From Limnomonas spitsbergensis (Eukaryota; Chlorophyta; Chlorophyceae; Chlamydomonadales), in assembly GCA_037349105.1 (NCBI GenBank), contig JAYJMM010000114.1, positions 2,781,501 through 2,845,500 on the forward strand: 64,000 nucleotides of DNA. Reading direction: 5' to 3'. Each line of letters starts with the position of its first letter. Position 1 is the stretch's first letter. This document shows positions 9,918 to 20,460 of this stretch, in pieces. The position numbers and the translations under genes were made by a program. The notes beneath the pieces were generated by a model. That model saw only the letters and a program-made list of their open reading frames with translations, was not told the DNA's origin and ran no database searches.

Positions 9918-11247
9918 GAATGGACTGATGGCCGGCAGTCCGCAAAGGGGTAACCTGTCCAACGCCATCTTTGGCTTCGACATTCAGAATGAGGGCCAGG
10001 CCCACCATACCAACAATGTCATCACCAACCCCGGCTAGATCTGCCAACGCGCCACCGCCCTCCGGCCTCTTGTCAGCAAGGGAAGGCTCCTCCTCACAGT
10101 ACTTAAACCCTAAACCCTTAGCCCCTTAACCCATGCAATCCTTTCGTCAGCAATAGATGGCCCTACCATACGGGGAGCTTAACCCTGGACCCTGAACCTA
10201 AAACCTTGTAGGCGGGGGCGCGGACATCCAAGACTCCTTGCTGGTCCAACACTTCCAATGCCCAGCCCTCGACGTGGTAGTATGCGTTCACAACTACAAT
10301 GCTGACAGCTTGTCCAGCCTGGGGTCGGCCATCCAGCAGGCCAGGAGCGCCAACAAGAGGATAATCGTCGAGGAGTTTGGGGCGCTGGCTTGGCAGTGGG
10401 GGCTGCGCTCGCAGATTGCTGCAATCAAGGGACAAGGCATCCCTTGGATGATGTGGGAGGTGGGTGTGGGAGAGGACTGATCCTTTCTGGTGGTACTTGG
10501 GCTGGCAATAAGGGGACGGAGAGGAAGGGAATGAGGTGTGAGGAGAGGGGCGGAGGAAGAGACGAGGGGACAGGAGGGAGGGAATGTGATGCGAGGAGAG
10601 AGGGTGGGAAGAAAAGAGGGGGAATGTAGAAGAGAAAGGGCGGGAGGGGAAGAATTTGGTGTGGAGAGAGGGGGCATGAGGAAGAGAGGGAGGGGGGGCA
10701 GGGAGGGGTTGGTTGTGGTGTTCAATATGTATGGATATCTGCGGGTTTAAGGTCGTACGCTAGGTGGTTGCTTTACATCCCTTAATTGTATCCTTGGTTG
10801 CACTTTGTGCCTGCAGGTTCTCGAGCCCAACGACTTTGAGACGTTTACTGACGACGTGGTGTCTTGGTCGGCGTTGTCCACAGGCGCAAAGGCCGCCCGG
10901 GCGGGGCAAGGGGTCTTTGCTTGGCCTGAGAGCATGTAAGTGCCTCGTCTGCAAGCAAGTGATGGGCTCAAAAAGAAGGGGTCGGGGTGGGACGGAGGTA
11001 AACTGTAAAGTCTGACCTGGCGTGGGCAGGCGTGGGCGGACGGGACCGGCAATAACGGCAAGCTGCCCCTCTCCCCCGCTTGCGGTCAACAGATACAGGG
11101 GACAGCTTGACAGAGCGCGCATTCATCTTTGGAGCCAAAACCTGGGAGCCTCGGGGAGTTTTCGAGGCTTCTCTCCCAGAAACATCTGTCAGTACCGCAC
11201 TCAGTTCTGTGCTAACAAGTTGGTGTTGTGTTAAGAGTATCGTCTAA
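9918..11247 (+). pseudogene. GH5-like glycoside hydrolase, 5'-truncated and interrupted (copy 1)
   Basis: Four plus-strand exon-like blocks encode a GH5-type (mannanase/glucanase-like) catalytic half: 9918-10088 with GNLSNAIFGFDIQNE (NE, general acid/base), 10212-10459 with GGADIQDSLL, CPALDVVVCVHNY and KRIIVEEFGA (second E, nucleophile) up to GIPWMMWE, 10817-10935 with VLEPNDFETFTDDVVSW, and a tentative 3' block 11106-11247 ending in TAA. Blocks 2 to 4 join in phase through GT-AG introns. Two defects: an in-frame TAG at 10036-10038 where the family has Trp (NPGxICQRA), and a first/second block junction one base out of register with any GT-AG choice. No N-terminal half was found in the 108 bp after the preceding gene. 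Read as a pseudogene. Confidence 0.6.
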
Positions 11248-11700
11248 TAGGAGGTACAACCGTGCCAAGCTGTATTGTAGCATGCCAGAATTTGTTTGCA
11301 TACAGGTGAAGTCGGATTTGAATTATGATGGAGTAATGCAAATCTGACCTCACCCATATGCAAAATGGGTAATCGTCGAGAAGCTACATTTGTTACACGA
11401 TGGACTCGTCGGCTGCAGCTTGGCCTCTAGCAAGGGATTTTCCCAGGGCCATCAGGCTGAAGAGCTAGGGCCTTGGGACTTTGGGGGTTTTCCCACATAA
11501 TCTGGGACTAATAGCCGAGGCCAATCGGCTTAACCCATATAGGGCTTGTCTTGATTTCTCCTGCAGCTAAACTGTTGTTTGAATATTCACCTGTGTTTCA
11601 TATAATGCTAACTTGATACCAATTACCATACTGGAAACAAGGCACGCCCCTACATTGCTACTTACACAGCCTGGCATGGCCCTCATGTTTTCCCTTGCAG

Positions 11701-11935
11701 AAAACGTTCTCCTATGGGGTGCATCTTGGAGCCGGAATGAAGTGCCCCAATCCCTCAGTTGTGTACGGGGGTCTGGGATCCCCTCACAAGCAGCTTGGCC
11801 TTGTAATTCCAAGGAAGATAGTTCAGCCTCGGCCACTCACTCGGCAATACTCAGCACTTACTGCTGCCCCTGCACTGTGTGGTCCCCTTTTGTGAGGGCC
11901 TGCTCAGGGCTCCTGGTGTAGCTTGTAAGTTGTAA
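11701..11935 (+). CDS. Possible 3' terminal exon with TGTAA signals (copy 1)
   Basis: After a strong pyrimidine-rich acceptor (TTTTCCCTTGCAG) 65 codons are open to a TGA at 11893-11895, beginning KTFSYGVHLGAGMKCPNP. Two TGTAA words, the green-algal polyadenylation signal, follow at 11924-11928 and 11931-11935, about 30 bases past the stop. This supports a genuine transcript end on the plus strand. It could be the end of the GH5 gene or of another transcript; the product is not recognised. The duplicate is 32972-33206. Confidence 0.35.
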
Positions 11936-12235
11936 CCAAGGGGCGGAGCCAATACAATTCCTCCACGGCATGAACTGCTTTTGATAGTCGAGTTGGGAAA
12001 AAAAACGGTAGCCTAAAAATGACGTGTAAAAATGCCCCCTGACCAATCCGAATCTATATTACCTTTACATACTGTGTCATGCTGATGCAATAAAGATGGC
12101 CTTCAACCAGGAATTACTTTTATCCGAACCCTCACTCCCTCAATCAGTGGCTAAGCCATGGTTGGCATGCAACGTTGTCAGCTGGTACTGTGTGCCACAT
12201 CCGCAAGTCCAGACCTAGTACTCGTTGTTGCATAC

Positions 12236-12373
12236 CACGCCTCACAAACCCTTGGCCGCCACACGCAAACGTCTTGGGCAGCAACTTGTTGGGCCCAGAC
12301 AGCGTGTTGCAGGCGAGGTCGAGGCACCACAGCCCCTCGCCCAGCCGGACTCTGGCAGGACGGCAGACGTAAC
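12236..12373 (-). CDS. Possible exon with leucine-rich-repeat flavour (copy 1)
   Basis: Minus-strand acceptor TTTGACAG, 138 open bases, and donor GTATGC. The encoded stretch includes RLGEGLWCLDLACNTLSGP, which resembles a single leucine-rich-repeat turn. No second repeat or neighbouring exon could be joined, so this may be chance. The duplicate is 33506-33643. Bases 12374-13846 otherwise show no gene I can support; the terminal-exon end of the minus-strand Schlafen-like gene lies at 13847. Confidence 0.25.
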
Positions 12374-13846
12374 CTGTCAAATCAACGATTATTTTGCTGC
12401 CTTCTTGCACTGGGTCTGGGTCTCTGGGATATAATCACGAGTCAAATGTGTGTGCTCTGCCTCGTGTGAGGGCTCCTCTTGCCTATCGGAGGCTCTGGAG
12501 CATGTTTTGAAGCTCACAATGATATGTGTGTGAATAAAGTTGCATGCACAATATCCGGGCCTGACATCTACCACTGTATCCTTGGATACCGTTGAGTCGC
12601 CTAGATGGAAATTTTCCTTTGTTACAAGCAGACTTTGAGCAAAGCAAGGGCAGTAGCACTAATTCTCTAGCACTGAAGATGTTATGGCACACACTGACTT
12701 AGTAAGGTGCAAGCGATTCTGATACCAAGGAAGATAGTGCAGCACCTCATCAAAATCTTAACCAAACTTGAAACACCGAGCAGCGACTCAAGAAATCAAC
12801 GTTCATAACCAGGGGATCAAGCCCTGTTGATAACACACATCATAAATTGATTGTTACACAGAGATTGAAGCGGCCAGGCACGGCAAACTGCAGAGCGATG
12901 CCGCAGTCACCCAGTCTAGAGGACCTGCCGTCAGGAGGCTGTTTGAATGCAGAGGTGCTCCCGTTCTAAAATGATGTTGAACCATCTTTAGCTTAACCGC
13001 CAACAAAAACTATGTACAAATCTAAATTAATCAGCCTCAACCTGGGAGCCTTAGATCCAGGAACGGAAAACAGATCAATTGTCTGCATGCATGTACCCCC
13101 ACTTGTAATGCCTGCGGGGCATGTACCCCTGGGAGTGAAATCAAGGGGACTGATAGAAACAGATGGCAGGGTGCAGTCCTATATGATAAGGACGAAGTAA
13201 TCTCCTGCTTGTGGGGGTTGAGGCCTACCCTGCCTCCCCTGGCCCCCCACGCTCTTCTCGCCGCTCGGGCAGCAGTGCCTGCCAAGAGCCCGCGTGCGGG
13301 CAGCAAACCGAGGTCAGGAGGCGTGGAAGGCATGGCAGCCTGTTCCTGCCACTTGCACAACGCCCCGACGGTCTCACTGCCGTTTTTTCTGCCAAAACCC
13401 CATCAACAGCAGCAGGCAGCTTCGGGAGGGGAGAGCGCTGCCCCTGGATGCGGCTGCTAAGCCCGGCTCCATTGTGGGACACGGCAGCGTGAGCGCTGGG
13501 GGCGAGCGGGGATCCAATTGGAAACAGGAAGTGAGAGCCCAGCCAGCTGACGGCAACGACCGCGGTCCGGGGCGTGCTGGCTGCTCTCAAGGAAGGCCCC
13601 CTTCTCCATCTCACTTACAGGATGGCAGGGCAGGCGCTGGCAGAGGGCCCAGCACCTGCGGCGCCGATGGGAGCGATGGCTGCTCCTAGGCCCTCGGGGG
13701 GAGCAGCGGCAGCAGCGGCGATGGCCGCATTGCCGTCTGTTGGAGGCGGCAGCTAGGACGTCGCCGGGGGCAGCAGGGCAGGTGGCAGCTCCGTAGGCAG
13801 TGCAGCCACTGGCAGGCAGGTGGGGCAAGGGGCAGAGACATTGCGC

Positions 13847-16800
13847 TCAGCCCGGGCGCTTTTCTCTGCTCTTCGGGGTGGATGCCGCTTTGATCATCAC
13901 AATGACTAGGTTCATGTCCACTGCGTACTTGAGAAATCCGCCGCATTCCTCAATGGCCTTGCGAGCGGCAGCGACACCCATCCCGTTGCCCTCAAACACC
14001 CGGGTCTTTGAAATTCCGAGTCCGTCATGCCGACGTACCTCGCGCAGCCACCTGTAGGAGAGGGAGAGCATCAAGACACGGGCGTCGCCTCAGCCTAATG
14101 CCAAGATTCGGTAAAAGGCCGGAAAGTGTGACTGCATTTATAAGAAGAGAAGGCGTCAGCAGAAACAACCTGAAATGGACAGAATAAATAAGCAGACTCC
14201 AGAATGCGGGAAGGGTTGCAGATGCGGGGGCAAGCGTCCTCTAGGGCAGCCACGACGGCAAGCAACTGCAGTGCCAGAGAAGCCTCTATCAGCCAGCCTC
14301 AGTCGCAGAGTGGCCAGACGCAACAACACCTACCGGCAAGCCCCAGAGCAGCCACCGGTGGCAGCACCGAGGGCCTTATCTAATGACATGCAAAGGACAG
14401 TTTGGGTTGGAAAGCACAAATTTTACGCAAACAATCCATCCCAGGCATGTTTAGAACTAGGGGAAGAGCCCCTGAAACCCATTATAGGGTGTCCCCCCAC
14501 TGGCAGCTGCAGCCTTACTTGGCGAGGGTAGGGTTGCGCGGGAAGCTGCACGTCTGTTCTCCAATATTCTGGGGCATGATGCCTGGCAAGAAGTTGCCGG
14601 GCACGAGTATCTCCAGCGAGTTCTCCCTCAGCCGTACAGTGATGCGTGTTCCATCCTGTGCATGAACAGGGGGGGGGGGGGGGGGGCAGTGCTTACTATT
14701 TCTGTTACCAGGCCACCGTGGATGGGCTGCCTTGCTGACGCAATGTGCATGTTTGGAACCGAACCTGGACCGGCCTTTATACCTTGACTCCCCAAAGCAT
14801 CATTAACTGGCCATACACGAGGCCTCTGGCCGGAAGACAGCTGAACTGTAGCTGAACTGTATCGGAGCTAAAAGGGGGGGTGCACATATCATACCAAACA
14901 CCAAAAGCCTACGCAGCTCACATATTTCACACAGGACCTCTCCTGGAAGCTGGCAAAGCCACCTCGCTGCTCTCACCTGCAGCAGTGAGCGGTGGGTCAC
15001 AGCATTGACCAGGAGCTCTCTGAGGGCTGTGGCCGGATACTGGTGCTGATCGGAGCCACCGATGTCCAAGAGCTCGCCGTTGCCGCTCCTCCTCTCCTCC
15101 ACGACATACTGACTTGCAGAAAGCATGTCGATGCACTTAACGGCCTCATCGACCTGCAGGGTTTTTGCGATACGGTTTTGCCAAGGGCAGTGGCATGGCA
15201 TGTGGAAAGGAACAACCAACCATTCACAGCAGTCCTCCTCTACTCCACCCACAGGGGGTTAATAATAATCGAAAACTCACGAGTGCCGAGACACAATTAT
15301 GTTGTTGTTGCTGGTTACCACCTGGTGAGCATGCCTCCCTAGAGTTACAAGAACCTTACCTAAACCCTTAAGCTAACCCGATAATCAGCCCTCCCCACGT
15401 GGTAAAGCGCTCGTTGCAAAGCGCATCTCCCTTGACTTCCCAACTCAAAAACAATCCGTCTACCCTACCCTCAGACCCCCGACACCTGGTGAAGGGCGTC
15501 TCCCTTGATGTCCCAAAATTTCTGCACCGGCGAAGTGAAGCAGCTCGTAGGCGTCCCAGGGGGGTCCTTATTCGCAAACACCTGGAACTGCAAAATACAG
15601 CTGGAAAACAGTTACAGCCAGCCAACAGGCAAGGGCAGGCCTCCAGGCAGTGCCATCATTCGCAAACATTTGGAATTGCTGCTATAGGCCCCAAACTAGT
15701 GGCAGTCGGCCAGCAGGAACGGGCCCACAACAACACAAGATGAGCATGACTTGAAACCAGGAACCTGCATCATTGACTGACATATCTAGATGCTACTGCA
15801 GAGGCGCACTGGTTCTGCTGGGCTCACCAATATGCAGTAGCCTCCACAGTGGTCCAGCTGCTGCCAGTCCATGTTGTCCTTGCAGAGAAGGAGCATGCCC
15901 GCCACTGTGAGGCTGACCCCCTCGTCAGTGCGGGCCGCCAGCCGGAGCTTGCACAGCGTATCCTCTAGGTGCAGGCCTGAAGCCATGCAGATGACACAGG
16001 GTGAGCACAGAGGGGAAAGCTCTCAAGCGGGGCAGCTCGTGAGGGGCGAAAGCCCAAGAGGAGCTAGAAGATGTCGGCAGTACCCGTAATTATTGTTTTG
16101 ATCACAAGACCTTACCACTAAGGTCTTTGCAGCCTTCCAGGCCAATGCGGTCGAGCTTGCTGATGTCGAGGTACTCGGACAGCGTGGCTCCAAAGACAGG
16201 CCGCACATCACCAGCGTGCAGGTGCCCCTTGACGATCTGCCATGCCTGTCTCAAAGAGTCTGCATGCACACCGTCCAGCTTGTAACTGCTATCCCCGCTC
16301 CGCTGATAGATATGGCGGACCTGGCCCGATCCTGCCATTGTCAGGTCCCGGCCAGGAGGCACGTCCACCACAACGAGGCGGAAGGATTCGACATTGGGGC
16401 TCCACGACACTGCTGCTCTCGCAGAGGCGCCCCATAGGGAGGGAGTGACGTCCACCGCGCTGACGGCGAATTTTGCAGAGGGGAACGTAGTTGTCGAGAC
16501 AGCGTTTGTCAGGTAGGAGAGGAAGATTGCTGGGTGCTTCACCCCAACGATCTCTTTCGGCTTGTCCTTGATGCCACAGATGAGTACGCCGCCGGACGCA
16601 TTGTTGGCCATAGCACAAACAGCTTTGCCGATCTCCTTGCTATCCCACTCCACAATCTTCTCCTTGAATCGAACCTGAAACATCAACACACACACAGCCA
16701 TATTGTTTGTGTCTGAGCAAGGATTGTTCGACCATGCCTTGACAGGTGACGGAGTTCGGGCTTTCAGGTGATCAAACTCGCCGTTGGGGCCTACAATTTT

Positions 16801-17547
16801 GCGTCTGCAGGGCCACACAACAGCGTCAGCAACCATATTACAACACGATTGGTCAGTCTGAACTGAAGTTTAGAGAAACTGGCCTGGCTGCAAATTGCCA
16901 TGCAATTTCGACTCGCTACAAACCCTCCCTTCCGATCAGATACCTCTAAGGAGTCGGCTTTCTTTTAGAGACTGACTCATTGGACCATCGCACCAATTCC
17001 GAGCACCAGAAAATAGTCCATAGGGTGGGGCAGGGTTACCGGTTCGGTGTACGGTACGGGTGCTGGGGGGCGGTAGGGCACGGTAAGGGGTACGGCCGGT
17101 GGGGCAAATATGCTTGGTGGGCTAGAGAGGGGAGCGGGCGTTTGCCTCCATCGGTTGGTCTGACCTCGTCGCTCGTCCGAACTTGGTCATGCGATCATGT
17201 ACATGGTTATGTCTGTTTGTACACAGGGACGGTGATGCCGTATTTCTGTGTCTACCTCTCTTTAGGGGCGTACTTTTGTGCCGTGAATGGATGTCTGCTT
17301 TTTTAAGGAGCCGATCAATAATTATAGTGTGCAACCACGTACGACCCTCTAAGCAGGATCTCTTCCAGCTGTGGGGCTTGAAGGCCATTTTAAGAAACTA
17401 AACTCACCTCCTTCATGTCCATCTCGGTGCTCTCTCCCATTGCGACGAGCATCTCCACTTCTTGCTCCGTGACGCATGCTCCTGCGTAGTAGTGGTCCTG
17501 CCGCATAAACCGCATCTGCAGGCGCTCCATCACTGTCGCGACTCCAC
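13847..17547 (-). CDS. Schlafen AlbA_2 / HATPase_c_4 protein (COG2865-like), copy 1
   Basis: Seven minus-strand exons join with matching phases: 17547-17408, 16674-16116, 15976-15828, 15587-15486, 15153-14977, 14655-14519, 14051-13847. The first two give GESTEMDMKEVRFKEK and IGKAVCAMANNASGGVLICG, the AlbA_2 (Schlafen/AAA_4) putative nucleic-acid-binding signature. Exon 3 carries LTVAGMLLLCKD; exon 5 YPATALRELLVNAVTHRSL, the N box of the GHKL-type C-terminal ATPase; exon 6 LEILVPGNFLPGI and PRNPTLA; exon 7 the GLGI glycine motif. This is the domain order of COG2865 regulators/helicase-like proteins; a nucleic-acid-linked role is inferred. From the first in-frame ATG (17530) it is 483 aa, ending KSREKRPG. 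That ATG sits at the duplication breakpoint, so the native N terminus is doubtful; an upstream exon through the acceptor at 17548 is possible. Confidence 0.8.
14669..14686. repeat. Poly-G run of 18 in the pyrimidine tract of exon 6 acceptor (copy 1)
   Basis: Eighteen G on the plus strand, hence 18 C in the polypyrimidine tract just upstream of the minus-strand acceptor at 14655. Copy 2 has 17 (35993-36009). Confidence 0.9.
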
Positions 17548-19147
17548 CTGCGTGCAAGCACACAAATGCACGCCTTCCCTTTAAAAGGTTTGGGGCTAGG
17601 ATTAGGGTTGGCTGTCTGAACCCTACGGCGCCTTCCTGTAATACTAGCGCGAGGTACTGTATGCGGCGCTGATCACTTGCCCGCCGACCCGGTGTTGCTT
17701 CCATTGTGGCCGCCACAAGCCATTGCGAAAGTGTGCCGGGTCCCGGTAGGACCATACCCCTCCAGCCACACCCGTAGAGCCCACCTGCTGACATTAGCAG
17801 GCACCACCATGGCTTAGTGCCGCCGCTGCAGTCAGCAAGCACCATGAGGCGCCACTTGCCTACACTTTTAGCTTCAAATGTGGCCGCTACAATACTTGCA
17901 TCACTGTGCCAGGTCCTGGTGGCTGGGTCATCCTTGGTGCGGTGCATCCTCCTGACCCCTCACGACCCCACACCCTGGAGCCCACCTGCCCCTGTGTGAG
18001 TTCAGGTATAAGGCTGGAGAAGGACAGGATGGGCGGGGACACGGAGGGAATGGATATTACCAGAGATACTGAGAAACTACTGAGAAAACCCACCTCCCTC
18101 CTGCTCACCTGCAGGATGGTTCAGAGAATGGATGGAGCAGTAGGTGATGTTGGCGTGGTTGAGGGTGTGGTTGATGGCGAGGTGGATGGGTGGAGGGCGT
18201 GGTTGAGGGTGCGGGAGATGAAGGGGTGGATGTTATTGAAGTGGGTGGTGTTGCAGAAGAAGTGGTTGAAGGCGCAGCGGACAGCGAGTGGTACATTAAG
18301 GCAAGTGAGAGGCATGTTGGATTTAGATTAACATGGAAGACACACTTGAATGCAGACATAGGGAAGACATCGCATAGCGGGGTGAAGATCTCTTGAACAT
18401 CTGAGGGGCATCCCACTCCCCAAAAGAGCAGGGCCCGGGGAGCAAGGGTCAGTATCACGCAATGCGAGGCGGAAAGCGGGGCTGCAACACGAGTGTGGGA
18501 GGGAGGGGGGCAGCAACGAGGGTGGCAGAAGCTCGCGATGACGCAGCCAGGGGGGCAGGTGGGAGAGGCAGAAGGACAGTAATGAGGGTGGTGGCACCAG
18601 CGTGGAGCTCCATGGGCTCGAAGAAGCAAGGCCATGCAAAGGAGAGCTCCATGGCGGCACGATTAGGCGTCATCTTAAAAATCACACAGGGGCTAGGTGG
18701 CACGAGAGCGTCAGTCGCAGTACACTGTAAGGGCAGAAAGCTTAACCAGACAGAGCATGCAATGGGGTCCGCGGCGTGACCACTGAAGGTGGGACAGGAG
18801 TGGACACTGGGGCAATGGCGGGAAGGAGGGAAGGGGACAGGCGCCACAGCAGCTGCTGCAGCCTCCACTGCAGTCGGTAAGGGAACAAATAATTTAAAAG
18901 AAAAGAAAAACAAGGCAGAAAGGTGGAGAGAAATCATGCTGGGCAGTAAGCAGCTGCACTTCATCTTCACTCCGATCTCTAGCCGGAGACACAGGGGGGC
19001 ATGGACTTAATGGAAGGCAAACATGTAAAGGCAGGGCATAACCTGTGACACCTGCACAGAGCCATATGATGTGCCCAGTTTGCGTGTCAGCTTTTGACGA
19101 GAAAAAATGCAGGAAATGTATGGGGGGTGCCCCTATGTGTCCAGCCC

Positions 19148-19565
19148 TAAGGAGTGGGGGTGGGTTTGAATATCTCCAGGATGACTTGGAGTGGGGGTGG
19201 GTTTGAATATCTCCAGGATGACTTGGAGTGGGGGTGGGTTTGAATATCGCCAGGATGACTTGGAGTGGGGGTGGGTTTGAATATCATCATGATGACTTGG
19301 AGTGGGGGTGGGTTTGAATATCTCCAGGATGACTTGGAGTGGGGGTGGGTTTGAATATCTCCATGATGACTTGGAGTGGGGGTGGGTTTGAATATCTCCA
19401 TGATGACTTGGAGTGGGGGTGGGTTTGAATATCTCCATGATGACTTGGAGTGGGGGTGGGTTTGAATATCTTCAGGATGTCTTGGAGTGGGGGGTGCGTT
19501 TAAATATCTTCAAGCTGTCTTGGAGAGGGCGGTGGGGTATAAATATCTTCAGGATGTCTTGGAGG
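19148..19565. repeat. 37-bp minisatellite, spacer locus
   Basis: About eleven units of the same 37-bp repeat found in the GT90 intron (GAATATCTCCAGGATGACTT plus GGAGTGGGGGTGGGTTT), the most uniform run in the window. It decays on its right side through the same ATCTTCAGGATGTCTTGGAG variants that end the arrays at 5.6 and 26.85 kb. Confidence 0.95.
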
Positions 19566-19789
19566 CAGGTGATGTTGGCAGCTCACAGGGGGTCGAAATG
19601 GAGGGCTCAGTGCGGCAATCATGGGGGGAGAGGCTGGTCCAAACAACTGTGGACCTGCCTCAGGGGCTGGAGGGTTCAGTGGGGCAAAGAGGGCAGCCAT
19701 GAGGATTGGAAGGAGCTCAGGCATTCAGGCGCAGCAACCTAGGGGGCCACGACGGCAGGAGAAGAAGGGGTCCTTCAGCAGGTTTTGTA

Positions 19790-19915
19790 TTAGTGAGGTT
19801 CAGCTACTTTACAGCTACACTCCGGCCTCAGGCCCAAACTGTGGCCAGGCATGCTGCTAGGGCCTCCGGCCGGTGGCCGGTCTAGGTTTGGCGGCCGTGG
19901 GGAGGCCAGCCTGTC
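19790..19915. repeat. Dispersed GC-rich element (also 9190-9340, 30452-30602, 51765-51910)
   Basis: Shared words include TTCAGCTAC, CAGCTACACTCCGG, GGCATGCTGCT, GGCCGGTCTAGGTTTGG and GGCGGC.G.GG.GGCC, in the same order at the listed loci, two of which are introns. Ends and target duplications are not defined, so the class (MITE, SINE or retro-fragment) is open. Confidence 0.5.
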
Positions 19916-20147
19916 TCTGGAGGCCACATAAACTGATCGTGAACAGAGCAGGCAAAGACTTTGAGGCTCCCCAACAAGAGATCATAGACATGCGCTTAAG
20001 GCTCCTCCACCATCAAGTTAGGGGCAGGTTCAACATGTGGGAGAGGCAACGAGGGCGGCAGCAACAGGGTGATGCTGGACCCCCTGGTCCATGCATGGCC
20101 TCACACGCATGCGTTCAATTCACCTTGGAAAACTTGCTTGGGTTAAA

Positions 20148-20460
20148 AAGACCGCTTCGGGCAGCCTCCCCTTACTAAGGGAGGAGGGGATTCAGCAACT
20201 CATCAAGGGCCCCTCATAAATTTTTTAAACAACCCCAGCCCGTGCTGAGCACTTCACCGCACTGCACTCCTGTTGTTTCCTTGCAAGCCGGAAGCCGGGG
20301 TTAAAACCGCTTCGGGTAGTGTCACCCTGGGAAGGAGAGCATTCAGAAACTCAAAGCCGTCCCAAGAATTTTTATGACCCCAGCCCGTGACGAGCACTTC
20401 ACAGCACCGCATTCTTTCATTGCTGGCCACAAGCCGGGGGTAAAAAGACCGCTCCACAGA
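20148..20460. repeat. Diverged tandem dimer, ~150 bp unit
   Basis: Two successive units share AAACCGCTTCGGG, GGAG..GATTCAG.AACTCA, CCCCAGCCCGTG..GAGCACTT and GCAAGCCGG/CACAAGCCGG in order, with a partial third start (AAAAAGACCGCT). Not matched elsewhere in the window. Confidence 0.7.

Larger units (their letters stand above)
1..17527. repeat. Direct segmental duplication, copy 1
   Basis: Base 1 onward matches base 20701 onward almost perfectly. I found only three substitutions in the first 4.9 kb (1414/22114, 2163/22863, 3019/23719). The offset starts at 20700, rises to 21262 through the minisatellite at 5-5.6 kb, to 21271 at a CAG run, and to about 21323 near 14 kb. Homology stops at 17527, inside a coding exon. 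The left edge coincides with the window start, so the true boundary may lie outside. Such identity means a very recent duplication or two haplotypes joined in assembly. Confidence 0.97.

Noticed and set aside
13209..13756. Overlapping GC-rich ORFs on both strands
   Set aside because: No domain and no consistent splice frame; probably the 3' flank of the Schlafen-like gene.
17390..17947. 185-codon minus-strand ORF covering the Schlafen-like exon 1
   Set aside because: Only its last part is the exon; the rest has no recognised features, and a good acceptor (ACGCAG) sits at 17548.
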